IMG/VR virus record: IMGVR_UViG_3300025728_000351
Location: 1 to 20,318 of that record
From: a virus
Reading direction: 5' to 3' (one strand)
Length of the DNA: 20,318 nt
The notes beneath the pieces were generated by a model. That model was not told where the DNA came from. It searched no databases and saw only the letters and a program-made list of their open reading frames with translations. The translations under genes and the position numbers were made by a program. Below, in pieces: positions 5,447-12,487 of the stretch. Each line of letters starts with the position of its first letter. Position 1 is the stretch's first letter.

Positions 5447-8161
5447 TTACGCGCTCTGGAAAATCCAGCAACGCACGGTGGTGGGTTTGTTGAACATCGA
5501 GTTGCCGGCGGCTTGCGAGGCACGCACCGCGCTGTAAACCGCCTTGTTGGTTTCCAGCCATTTACGGCTACGGCTATTCACCAGCAGCCCGCGTAAAGTC
5601 TTGAGGTCGGCCAGGTTCTGCCGATGCTCGCTGGCCTTTTCGGCGAACTCGTTGAGATTGATGGCGATGAGTTTCGGGTCGGTGCTGTGGTTGACCTGCG
5701 GGCCTTCGCCCAGGCTTTCGAGGTATTCGAAGACTTCCCAGAATTCAGCCACCAGTGGGTGATCTGCGCTGATTGCGGACTGCCGCTCCAGGGCCATGAC
5801 CGTGAGTGCCTGTTGCGTGGTCACCACCTGGTTTTCATCCAGCGGGCAGACCAGACGCAGGCAGTCGACCAGGGCCATTAACTGGCTGTGGTTCTTGATG
5901 ATCCGTTCAACGCGGATTTCTTTGAGGGTGCGCAGCTGCCGTTCGTGAACGAGCACGCGCTCGGCAAACTTCGCCATCACCTGCGCTTCTGCGCGCACGG
6001 CCAGCAGCAGGAAGTGGCTCAGCTGTTCAACCGGGATCAGGTTTAGGTTGTCAGCGGCTGCGCGGCTTTCCGTGGTGACTTCCGGGCGTGCAAAGTGCGA
6101 TTTGATAATCCGGGTCAGGATCGCCTCGGAGGCGCTGACATCAGCGTTCTGGCTGATGGCAATGGCGCCACGAAACGGCGGTTCGTAGGTCTCGTTGCCG
6201 CTGGTTTTCATGCCCTTGGTGCCGAGCGTACCGCCGCCGTAAAAGTCCTTCAGCTCATCCCAGTCGAAGCCTTTGGCGTGGGCCTTGTCCGGCTCGTTAC
6301 GGTCGCCTTCGATCAGCACCACCGGCATGTTGGAGACTTGGCCCATGGCGCGCTGTCGGCCGGCACGGGTCGATTTCGATGGGTCAAAACCTTCATGCTC
6401 CCGGCCCAGCAGTTTCCACAGGAAGGTCAGCAGCGTGGTTTTGCCGGCGCCGGCTTCGCCCGTGACTTCAAGGAACGGGAAGGATTTGTACTGTGCGCGG
6501 ATCTGTTCGGCGAACAGCGAGCCAAACCAGAACGCCAGGGCGACAATTCCCTTGGCGCCGAAGCACAGCCACAGCATCGGCAACCAGTCGGTGCGGTACT
6601 GCTTGCTGTCGCGCTGGATGTGCATGGCGATCGACTTTTGCAGCGTCTTGAGCCGCAGCTTGCCGAACTCGAAAAAGTCTTCTTTGTTCACCACGCTGAC
6701 GATGCCGCCGCGCACGGCAAGGTCGCCGAATACATAGCAGCTGTGGAGTTTGCTGTAGCCGATGAAGTCGATGGTCTCAACGGTTTTCAGGCCAAACAGC
6801 TGATCCTTCATGATCTTGTCGAGCTGCTGTCCGCTGCCGGTGAACACCGCGCCGGCTGCCATGCTGAGCAGGCGCTTTTTGAACTCGCTTGCGGCGGCGA
6901 CCTGGCCACCGGTGAAGGTGTTCTTGACGCTGCCGCTGTCGTGCGGGAAATCGACGCGGAAGTAATACCAGGATTCGTCGGTGACTTCGTTGCGTTGGAA
7001 ATACAGCGCCTGCGGATAGCAGTTGGCGATTTCAACGACACCACCGCACTGGCGTAGGGCTTTTTGCCGGCGCTGATCTTCATTGAGTAGCTGGTCTTCG
7101 TGGCGGTCAGATGTCTCTAGCGACAACATCGCCTTGCTGAACTTCTCCAGGTCCATCTTGAACCAGTACAGACGGCTGTCGAAGCCGAAGTGAAATTCAT
7201 GGCGTTCGCGCCAGTCATACATCAACACGCCTTTCTCTGCCGCACTTTCAGCGATCAGCAGTGAGCCGTGGTAGCGGGCCGTGGCGAGGTCTTTTTCGAC
7301 CTGCTCAGCGCGCTCGCTTTCGCCATCGATGAACGCCCAGCGCTGATGCAGATCGTTCCAGTCGACCTTGCGGCTGTCCGGTTGTGGGATCTGAGCCGCT
7401 TCACATTCGTAGCCCAAGGCGCGAGCCTGACGCACCCAGCGCTTGGTGTACTTATGCGCGCCTGGCTCGTTGTCCAGTGCCCAAACCAGTTTGGGCAACT
7501 TGCCGCCGCGCAGCCGTGCCAGTTCTTTCAGCGACTCTTCAGGATAGGCACCGGACGACATCGCCGACACCGCTGCAATGCCGTTGTGCACCAGGGCGAT
7601 GGCGTCGAATATGCCCTCAACAATCCACAGCTCTTTGACGTCCAGCAGATCGACACAGGGCGGACACCACCAGAAACCACGTGGACTATCACCAGGCTTG
7701 AACCGCGCTTTCATCTTGCCGAACCGGTGCGGCCGGTCGATCAGGCGTTCCCAGTAGCCACCCTTTTCCAGAGCGAAACGCACCGTAGCGCTACCGGCAT
7801 TCAACTCACCAGAGAAGTACGTTTCCTGAGTAAACCAGCCCTGAATCAGATCGAGGCGAAAGCCGCGGGCAAATTCCAGATAGGCGCGGGCCGTGGCATT
7901 GGGATGTTGCTCAGACGCCGGGGCGCGCTTGCTCCAGTCATTGAACAAGTCTTCGTAGATTTCTTTGACGTGCCAGGTGTGACCGCACTTGCCCCGGCCG
8001 CAACGGATCATCCACGGGTCATCATGGAAGGCATACAGCTCTTTTTTCTTGCACGATGGGCAAACCCCTTCGCGCATGTATTTGCCTGCCTTGTGCTTCA
8101 GGCCGTAGTCAGCCTGAAGCTTCTCCAGAATTTCGGCGCGTAGATCGTGTTTCATATTCAT
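5447..8161 (-). CDS. Zinc-finger/TOPRIM primase-helicase
   Basis: A 904-aa replication protein expected to lay RNA primers and unwind the fork. Residues 30-65 form a zinc-binding domain (Cys34-x2-Cys37, Cys54, Cys59). Residues 175-260 form a TOPRIM domain with Glu182 (WIVEGIFDAIAL) and the acidic ALDNEPG motif at 228-234. The C-terminal part is an AAA+/SF3-like helicase with Walker A GEAGAGKTT (568-576), a Walker B-like MPVVLIEGD and a sensor Asn in AISQNAD. The start is either ATG at 8161 or the ATG two codons later; the binding site is weak, so coupling to the gene just upstream is likely. It replaces the rolling-circle gpA of P2 itself, pointing to theta-type replication. Next to it lies a paralogue of its helicase half. 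Confidence 0.92.
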   Translation of the reverse strand: MNMKHDLRAEILEKLQADYGLKHKAGKYMREGVCPSCKKKELYAFHDDPWMIRCGRGKCGHTWHVKEIYEDLFNDWSKRAPASEQHPNATARAYLEFARGFRLDLIQGWFTQETYFSGELNAGSATVRFALEKGGYWERLIDRPHRFGKMKARFKPGDSPRGFWWCPPCVDLLDVKELWIVEGIFDAIALVHNGIAAVSAMSSGAYPEESLKELARLRGGKLPKLVWALDNEPGAHKYTKRWVRQARALGYECEAAQIPQPDSRKVDWNDLHQRWAFIDGESERAEQVEKDLATARYHGSLLIAESAAEKGVLMYDWRERHEFHFGFDSRLYWFKMDLEKFSKAMLSLETSDRHEDQLLNEDQRRQKALRQCGGVVEIANCYPQALYFQRNEVTDESWYYFRVDFPHDSGSVKNTFTGGQVAAASEFKKRLLSMAAGAVFTGSGQQLDKIMKDQLFGLKTVETIDFIGYSKLHSCYVFGDLAVRGGIVSVVNKEDFFEFGKLRLKTLQKSIAMHIQRDSKQYRTDWLPMLWLCFGAKGIVALAFWFGSLFAEQIRAQYKSFPFLEVTGEAGAGKTTLLTFLWKLLGREHEGFDPSKSTRAGRQRAMGQVSNMPVVLIEGDRNEPDKAHAKGFDWDELKDFYGGGTLGTKGMKTSGNETYEPPFRGAIAISQNADVSASEAILTRIIKSHFARPEVTTESRAAADNLNLIPVEQLSHFLLLAVRAEAQVMAKFAERVLVHERQLRTLKEIRVERIIKNHSQLMALVDCLRLVCPLDENQVVTTQQALTVMALERQSAISADHPLVAEFWEVFEYLESLGEGPQVNHSTDPKLIAINLNEFAEKASEHRQNLADLKTLRGLLVNSRSRKWLETNKAVYSAVRASQAAGNSMFNKPTTVRCWIFQSA

Positions 8162-8167
8162 CGGGGC

Positions 8168-8401
8168 TTACTTCACTTCGCCGAGACTGTGTTTAAGGGC
8201 GCCAATCAGGCGTTTCTGCGCGGCCATCACAGGGAAGGCCGCAAGCAACGAGCCGTGCCGTAAACCCTCAGGAATCAGCCGAAATCGATCGTCGTACCAG
8301 TACTCGTTGAACTGCATCGAGTACTGGTTGCGCAGTGCCTGGAGCAGGGCTTCGGCCTGGTCGCGGGGCAGTTTTGCGGTGATGGCGACGTCGATTTCCA
8401 T
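8168..8401 (-). CDS. Small hypothetical early protein
   Basis: A 77-aa protein. I prefer ATG at 8401, five bases after GAGGTG, over an in-frame ATG 30 bases upstream with no such site. The sequence MEIDVAITAKLPRDQAEALL reads as strand then helix, followed by an aromatic segment (FNEYWYDDRFRLIPEGLRHG) and a final helix. It ends six bases before the primase start, so the two are very likely co-translated. I recognise no enzyme motif; it could be a small primase accessory factor judging only by position. Confidence 0.7.
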   Translation of the reverse strand: MEIDVAITAKLPRDQAEALLQALRNQYSMQFNEYWYDDRFRLIPEGLRHGSLLAAFPVMAAQKRLIGALKHSLGEVK

Positions 8402-8476
8402 GGTCCACCTCGGATTTCGGGCAAAGCTCACCCAAACCCACGGGAAGCGGGGCAGGGTGGGGTGTTTAAAAAGGGA

Positions 8477-8848
8477 TTACTGAGGGTGGTGCTTGTGCGC
8501 GGAGTCGCGCTGGGCCAGCAGGGTCTGAGGCAGCAGCCTTGCCGGTACCGGGTAGCGCAGACCTTCCCGGGCGTCGATCAAGTGGACGACGGTACAATCG
8601 GGACTGTTGCCCCAATCGACACCGATCCACTTGCGCTGGTTGACCACCTGCAATTCCGTCCAGGCGTTGTGCACCAGTCGCTCAGCCATGAACACCGGCA
8701 CCTCCAGCGAGGTAGTCAGGTGCCGAACGCAGTTTTCGTAGAGCAGATCGGAATCCACCAGGTAATGCGCTTCGTGTCGTTGCAGGTACGAGAACGCCGC
8801 CTGTTGCATGCTGCTGCGGTAGTCGTGGGTCAACTGATCATGGTTCAT
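8477..8848 (-). CDS. Hypothetical early protein, coupled to the Ogr-like gene
   Basis: A 123-aa protein whose ATG (8848) overlaps the TGA of the zinc-finger gene as ATGA. The frame extends further upstream, but that part is antisense-like and Arg/His-rich with no start signal. The N-terminal half is helical (about residues 10-75, histidine- and tyrosine-rich). Then VVNQRKWIGVDWGNSPDCTV and a strand-rich end follow. The GVDWGNSPDCTVV string vaguely recalls the start of an RNase H/actin-type core but is too short to claim one. A 75-base gap with no clear feature separates it from the next gene. Confidence 0.65.
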   Translation of the reverse strand: MNHDQLTHDYRSSMQQAAFSYLQRHEAHYLVDSDLLYENCVRHLTTSLEVPVFMAERLVHNAWTELQVVNQRKWIGVDWGNSPDCTVVHLIDAREGLRYPVPARLLPQTLLAQRDSAHKHHPQ

Positions 8849-9135
8849 TGCGCACACTCCATTTCCATTTGGTCGAGCAGGTCGGGTTGATCGTTGGCGG
8901 TCTTCATCGAGGCGCGACGCAAAGCAATGTCGGCGATGGGCAGACGCACGGACGGGTTGGCCATGCCGCTGGGGCTCATCTCGTGGGTCATCTCGAACTG
9001 AGCGCGTACCGACCAGCCGCAAGCCTCGTTGGTGCATTGCAGGTAGGCCACACGCAGGAAAATGTGTGTGCCTTCACTGGTGCGGATGCGCATGCGGCCG
9101 AGGCAGTGGGGACAGACAAGTTTGTAAGTGCTCAC
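8845..9135 (-). CDS. ogr: Ogr/Delta-like zinc-finger late-gene activator
   Basis: A 96-aa protein with the Ogr-type zinc finger: Cys8-x2-Cys11 (VCPHC) and Cys34-x4-Cys39 (QCTNEACG). In P2 and 186, Ogr/B binds upstream of late promoters and contacts the RNA polymerase alpha subunit, turning on capsid and tail genes. Family members are about 70-80 aa; this one carries a longer C-terminal tail. It starts with GTG, overlapping the previous stop as GTGA. Unlike P2, where ogr follows gene D at the far end of the tail operon, it lies in the early operon right behind a CII-like regulator, so early transcription would directly produce the late activator. Confidence 0.82.
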   Translation of the reverse strand: MSTYKLVCPHCLGRMRIRTSEGTHIFLRVAYLQCTNEACGWSVRAQFEMTHEMSPSGMANPSVRLPIADIALRRASMKTANDQPDLLDQMEMECAQ

Positions 9136-9605
9136 CCAACAATCCCCCGAGCGTGTAGTTGGATGGTTGCCAGTACCTCGGCGTAGCGAGCGGACATGTA
9201 ATTCATCAGGGCTGTGATTATTGCCTGTGCCTCCCCGGGATTAATCACGCCGTCGTCCAAGGCCTCCGCAATGATCTGATCAACCCTGCCGCGCTTGGCT
9301 GCGGCGTGGACTGACCGGCTGTACAACTCGACGTTGTCCAGATCTGCCGACGCTGTCATGGGGACAAACATGCCGCCGTATTTGGCCGCGATGTAGTCCG
9401 GTAGGAAGGCAGTGCCCGCAATCTGCTCTAGACGGTGAACGTGGTCGTCACTCAGCGGCCGGCAGCCGGCGCTTTCATAGGCCTGGTTGTCGAATTTCTT
9501 GATCGGCATACCGAGTTCGGCGGCGGCATATAGGCGACCGCCCGGATAAGCGCAGATGACTGCGCTGACAACATCTTTCCTGTTGGCTAGAACTGGACGT
9601 TTCAT
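9132..9605 (-). CDS. CII-like (CP76/YmfL-type) regulatory protein
   Basis: A 157-aa protein. Residues 10-80 (VVSAVICAYPGGRLYAAAEL through the segment ending LPDYIAAKYGG) match the pattern of the CII/CP76 regulators of phage 186 and the YmfL group: an AYPGG turn, an HTH-like ELGMPIKKFDN helix pair, then a second helical block. The rest is helical and polar. I chose ATG at 9605; the frame runs upstream into the Cro-like gene without a better start. AGGGAG lies about eleven bases before it. In 186, CII activates repressor synthesis to establish lysogeny. It overlaps the Ogr-like gene by four bases. Confidence 0.78.
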   Translation of the reverse strand: MKRPVLANRKDVVSAVICAYPGGRLYAAAELGMPIKKFDNQAYESAGCRPLSDDHVHRLEQIAGTAFLPDYIAAKYGGMFVPMTASADLDNVELYSRSVHAAAKRGRVDQIIAEALDDGVINPGEAQAIITALMNYMSARYAEVLATIQLHARGIVG

Positions 9606-9645
9606 CTTCTGGTTTCTCCCTGGCGTTATTACCCCTACAGTCGTT

Positions 9646-9909
9646 TCATACGGCCTTGAGTTCTGAGGGTTGCTCGTTTGAGTCTGCCAAGATGCCAGGC
9701 AGCACCTCTTTGCCAATCACCTTGGAGAGATCACGCAGAATGCGGAACGACAAACGACCTCGTGGCAGCGTGTCATGCCCGGCCCAGCGCTGAACCACTT
9801 GAGTCACCGTGCGCGGTTCGTAGCCGTGGCTGATCGCGAATTGGCGGAAATTGCTGCCGTTCTCGATCAACCGCGCCTGGATCTGGCGCTTTTCCATGGC
9901 TTGGCTCAT
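9646..9909 (-). CDS. Cro-like DNA-binding protein, first early gene
   Basis: An 87-aa helical protein. Residues 8-50 contain an HTH-like region (ARLIENGSNFRQFAISHGY and then EPRTVTQVVQRWAG), resembling the small DNA-binding proteins of the BcepMu gp16 class. It is the first gene read from the leftward promoter at 9954-9981 and diverges from the repressor at 9999, the position of Cro/Apl in lambda and 186. AGGAAC precedes the ATG. Likely role: antagonist of the repressor, with possible excision function as in Apl; the exact role is inferred from position. Confidence 0.75.
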   Translation of the reverse strand: MSQAMEKRQIQARLIENGSNFRQFAISHGYEPRTVTQVVQRWAGHDTLPRGRLSFRILRDLSKVIGKEVLPGILADSNEQPSELKAV

Positions 9910-9953
9910 GGTTGATGTGTTCCTAGTTGGTTAAGATGTACCTGTTTGTTCGC

Positions 9954-9981
9954 AGTATACGCACTCAAATGGGTGCGTCAA
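9954..9981 (-). promoter_or_regulatory. Leftward early promoter
   Basis: On the minus strand, TTGACG (9981-9976) and TATACT (9959-9954) are spaced 16 bases, close to the sigma-70 consensus. Transcription would begin near 9946 and read the Cro-like gene and the early operon. The operator palindrome fills the spacer. Confidence 0.85.
9957..9978. promoter_or_regulatory. Repressor operator in the promoter spacer
   Basis: ACGCACTCA-AA-TGGGTGCGT (9959-9978) is a dyad with one mismatch between its 9-bp arms. It lies between and partly over the -10 and -35 of the leftward promoter, so a bound dimer would block polymerase. An 18-base block, ATACGCACTCAAATGGGT, recurs with two changes inside the repressor gene. 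Confidence 0.8.
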
Positions 9982-9998
9982 CCGGATCATATGAAAAA

Positions 9999-10406
9999 AT
10001 GAGTATAGCCACGCGTCTTCGCGATGTTCTCGACGTCAAAGGTCTGTCCATAAAGCAGGCAGCAGAGATCGTCGGCATCCCATATAGAACGCTTCAGAAC
10101 TATCTTCTGGATGAGCGAGAGCCCAATGCGAAGGCAATGAGTGCGATACGCACTCATTTGGGTATTAGCGTGGATTGGTTGCTCACGGGTGAAGGCTCAA
10201 TGTTTCCTGGTGTGTCGGCCGAGGGTGTGAGCACCGTCACCGCAGACATGCAGGAAAAGGCCATGCTTGAGCTGTTTCGCTCCTTGGGCGATGCGGGCAA
10301 GCGGGAGATACAAAGCGCTGCTGAGGAAAAGAAACGCTTAATGGATGTCGAGCAGCGCCTCAAGGATTTGACTGAAGCCCTTGCCGATACCAAACGGCCA
10401 GCATAA
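9999..10406 (+). CDS. CI-type lysogeny repressor, short form
   Basis: A 135-aa protein. Residues 1-70 form an XRE-type HTH domain: ATRLRDVLDVKGLSIKQAAE, IVGIPYRTLQNYLLDEREP, then the typical ISVDWLLTGEGSMF end of CI N-terminal domains. Residues 85-130 are a charged helix likely to form a dimerising coiled coil. There is no LexA/S24 autoprotease domain, so RecA-driven self-cleavage is not expected and induction must work another way. I prefer ATG at 9999; an in-frame ATG at 9969 sits inside the operator. The binding site is weak in either case. It diverges from the Cro-like gene and carries an internal operator-like site at 10146-10163. Confidence 0.85.
   Translation: MSIATRLRDVLDVKGLSIKQAAEIVGIPYRTLQNYLLDEREPNAKAMSAIRTHLGISVDWLLTGEGSMFPGVSAEGVSTVTADMQEKAMLELFRSLGDAGKREIQSAAEEKKRLMDVEQRLKDLTEALADTKRPA
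10146..10163. promoter_or_regulatory. Second operator-like site inside the repressor gene
   Basis: ATACGCACTCATTTGGGT matches the first 18 bases of the operator block at 9957-9974 with only the two central bases changed (AA to TT). The right arm is incomplete. It encodes part of SAIRTHLGI, so protein coding alone does not explain the match. Candidate auxiliary operator for looping or roadblock autoregulation. Confidence 0.6.
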
Positions 10407-10530
10407 TCTGTACCCATTAAGAACGGATCAGTCAGAAAGGACTACGACGATCCACTTGCCGAAGCCCAGATCTCGGGCTCACGAGTACGCCGCCAGGCGC
10501 TATATCCAAGCCACCATAGGGACGTGATCC

Positions 10531-10971
10531 ATGCGCAAAGTAGCAACCGCAGTTACCTCTTTGCTTTCTTTCAGTCTCCCAGCAGTTTTTGCTGATATTC
10601 GAGAAATCGACGAGGCGGCCATCGTGAAAGCTGTTGGCGCGCCTGTACTCAAGAGAGTGGCAGAAGAGGATTCGCCCGGTTGTAATACCACTCGCTATAC
10701 GTTCGGAGATAAGGTCTTTGATATGAAGCTTGAGTTTAAATGCAATCGGATAAATGTTGCATGGACAAGCTCTAAAGAACTCAAGAACCAAGCCCGAAGC
10801 GAGAATGCATTGGAGCTTGCAACTCGCGCCGTTCAAGCTCTAACGCAGGAGAGCGGCGTCGAGGTGGCAAAGGTTAGTGCTGGGCAGGTATTGAAAGAAA
10901 GAACTTATGCGAATGGATTGGTCGGTAGCGGGTCGTGTGCAATGACTTCCTGTTTGCTTACCTTTAAATAA
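10531..10971 (+). CDS. Secreted small protein, probable lysogenic accessory gene
   Basis: A 146-aa protein with a clear Sec signal peptide: MRK, a hydrophobic core (about residues 4-19) and an AVFA cleavage site near residue 21. The mature part is compact, with cysteines near positions 51, 70, 136 and 141 that could form two disulfides, as fits a periplasmic protein. I recognise no family. The binding site (AGGGA, ten bases before ATG) is modest. It lies 124 bases after the repressor on the same strand, a place typical of genes expressed from the prophage. Such a gene could alter the envelope or exclude superinfecting phage, but nothing in the sequence proves it. Confidence 0.7.
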   Translation: MRKVATAVTSLLSFSLPAVFADIREIDEAAIVKAVGAPVLKRVAEEDSPGCNTTRYTFGDKVFDMKLEFKCNRINVAWTSSKELKNQARSENALELATRAVQALTQESGVEVAKVSAGQVLKERTYANGLVGSGSCAMTSCLLTFK

Positions 10972-11003
10972 ATAAAATTAACTATAAATAATGTGGTCAG
11001 CAA

Positions 11004-11933
11004 ATGCATTCAATAGCCCCTTATTCCCTTCGTTGTTTCAATCCTTATAGTGATCCTAATAAAGGTGAAGATCGCTATGCTGTGCTGGACAAGATTGGGC
11101 AGTTTGATATGTATCAGCTTTTTAAAGCTTTTATAGAGGCTCAGGGGGATAAATTCAAAATTGTTGAGGCCACACAGCAAGTTTATCGTTTTCATGGAAT
11201 GAAATTTTATGATGACAAAAGAGAGATGGTCGGTTGGTTTGAAGCTGGATATTATGGAGTCAAAAACAATATCATTGATATTGAAACGGGTAACGTTGAC
11301 TTTGAAAAGCTTCAAAATAATGCCGAGATCATTAGGCATTATGTGAGGTTTTATATTCCTAATGGGTTTGATGAGGGAGTTGCTTTACTTCATAACTATA
11401 AAGGGAATGGAATAAAAACCTTATTGCATGATCTCTTAAGGGAAGACTTTAACAAGGTTACTAAGCGAACTTTTCAGATGAATCCTTTGGCGTACAAGAA
11501 GGCATTTAAAATCTGGGAAGAAGCTGTAACGAAAGAGATTAAGCTTACGAAGTTTATGGGGATGCCTGACATTACAGATCAATTGACTCGACTCGGTCAT
11601 AAAGAACAACAATTGATAGTGAAGCCTCCAAGTCGTGGCAAGCTGGGGAAACTTAAAGACTTCTTCAAACCCGGAACCGAAGAATATGAAGTGGTCGAAT
11701 TTTTAAGGCCCCACTGCGCACAGATTAAAGCCGTCGCCGAGTTGGATGGTAAAAAAAGAACTTTTACAATTGGACGTCCCGCAGAAGAACAAATATGTGA
11801 GATCATCATAGACGAGGACGAAGTCGTTATGGTTGCTGGAAATCCAGAGCCAGTGTCTTTACACAAATGGTGTACATCACTTCTTCAGGAATTCGTCGGA
11901 TACATATATCCCGGGCTAAAGGTAAAGGTATGA
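11004..11933 (+). CDS. 309-aa accessory protein of a two-gene unit (RexA-like layout)
   Basis: A soluble, Lys/Phe/Tyr-rich protein of 309 aa without signal peptide or membrane helix. Residues 1-110 alternate strands and helices (LFKAFIEAQGDKFKIVEATQ, YGVKNNIIDIETGNVDF). A middle part follows (YIPNGFDEGVALLHNYKGNG, KTLLHDLLREDF), then LTKFMGMPDITDQLTRLGHK and IVKPPSRGKLGKLKDF. The C-terminal 70 residues form a separate strand-rich domain. No nuclease, ATPase or NAD-binding motif is seen. Size, order of elements and position behind the repressor recall lambda RexA, but I cannot show homology. The DNA is much more A+T-rich than the phage genes, indicating separate origin. Its stop overlaps the start of the membrane-protein gene as ATGA. 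Best guess: sensor or effector of a prophage-borne phage-defence pair. Confidence 0.75.
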   Translation: MHSIAPYSLRCFNPYSDPNKGEDRYAVLDKIGQFDMYQLFKAFIEAQGDKFKIVEATQQVYRFHGMKFYDDKREMVGWFEAGYYGVKNNIIDIETGNVDFEKLQNNAEIIRHYVRFYIPNGFDEGVALLHNYKGNGIKTLLHDLLREDFNKVTKRTFQMNPLAYKKAFKIWEEAVTKEIKLTKFMGMPDITDQLTRLGHKEQQLIVKPPSRGKLGKLKDFFKPGTEEYEVVEFLRPHCAQIKAVAELDGKKRTFTIGRPAEEQICEIIIDEDEVVMVAGNPEPVSLHKWCTSLLQEFVGYIYPGLKVKV

Positions 11934-12469
11934 GCAGCAAGATAAATGTCGCGAATATTGTGTTAGGGCATATTGCAACACTTGCTGATCCTGCGGGGAA
12001 ACGTTCCCTTATGGATTACGTGACATTTTTCGCTGTGCCGAGCCTTGTCGCTGCGGTAGCGTGTTTTGTAGGCTATAATTTAAATAAAGATGTTTCCTCA
12101 ATGCTTGTTAACTTTGGAGCGATCTTTACAGCGCTGCTTCTTTCTGTGTTGGTGCTGGTTTACGATCAGGAAAGTAAGTTGAGTTCAGTCAAAGATACAG
12201 ATCCACTGTATGAAGCAAAAAAAACCCTTTTGCGCCAGCTCTATTATAATATCTGTTTCTCCATAATTAGTTCGATTGTTTTGGTTGCTTTGTGTTTTGC
12301 CCATTCGGTGTTGGATGGGCTTGTAAGTAAGATCGATTTTAACGGGTATGAGGTTGGCTTAAATTACGCCAAGTACATATTGACTCCGTTGGTTATTTTT
12401 GTAGTTGTTAATTTGATGCTCACCATTCTTATGATTGTGAAAAGGATGCATGCGATGCTTACTATTTAA
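11930..12469 (+). CDS. Four-helix membrane protein partner (RexB-like layout)
   Basis: A 179-aa integral membrane protein with four predicted helices at about 31-49, 58-78, 106-128 and 149-170. Between helices 2 and 3 lies a charged 25-residue cytoplasmic-type loop (YDQESKLSSVKDTDPLYEAK), and the N-terminal 28 residues are polar. The start is the ATG at 11930, which overlaps the TGA of the 309-aa gene; AAAGG lies just before. Coupled translation implies that the two proteins act together. Lambda RexB, the ion-channel partner of RexA, likewise has about four helices (144 aa). A pore or membrane anchor that depolarises the cell on infection is an inference. Codons are A+T-rich like its partner. 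Only 18 bases separate it from the convergent gpD gene. Confidence 0.75.
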   Translation: MSSKINVANIVLGHIATLADPAGKRSLMDYVTFFAVPSLVAAVACFVGYNLNKDVSSMLVNFGAIFTALLLSVLVLVYDQESKLSSVKDTDPLYEAKKTLLRQLYYNICFSIISSIVLVALCFAHSVLDGLVSKIDFNGYEVGLNYAKYILTPLVIFVVVNLMLTILMIVKRMHAMLTI

Positions 12470-12487
12470 GTAAGTGGAGCTAAACAT

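Noticed and set aside
5421-5561. N-terminal 47-codon extension of the stand-alone helicase.
   Set aside because: Overlaps the end of the primase gene, Arg/His-rich, and lacks a binding site, whereas ATG at 5420 has GAAGGAG.
6095-7057. A 320-codon plus-strand open frame opposite the primase-helicase.
   Set aside because: No recognisable domains, antisense-like composition, and the minus-strand protein has clear Walker and TOPRIM motifs.
10465-10481. Hairpin AGCCC/GGGCT after the repressor as a terminator.
   Set aside because: Only a 5-bp stem with no T run; cannot be distinguished from chance in GC-rich DNA, so read-through into 10531 is possible.
10950-11003. Promoter for the two-gene unit in the A+T-rich stretch (TATAAAT-like).
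   Set aside because: Several -10-like strings but none with a -35 at acceptable spacing; composition alone explains them.
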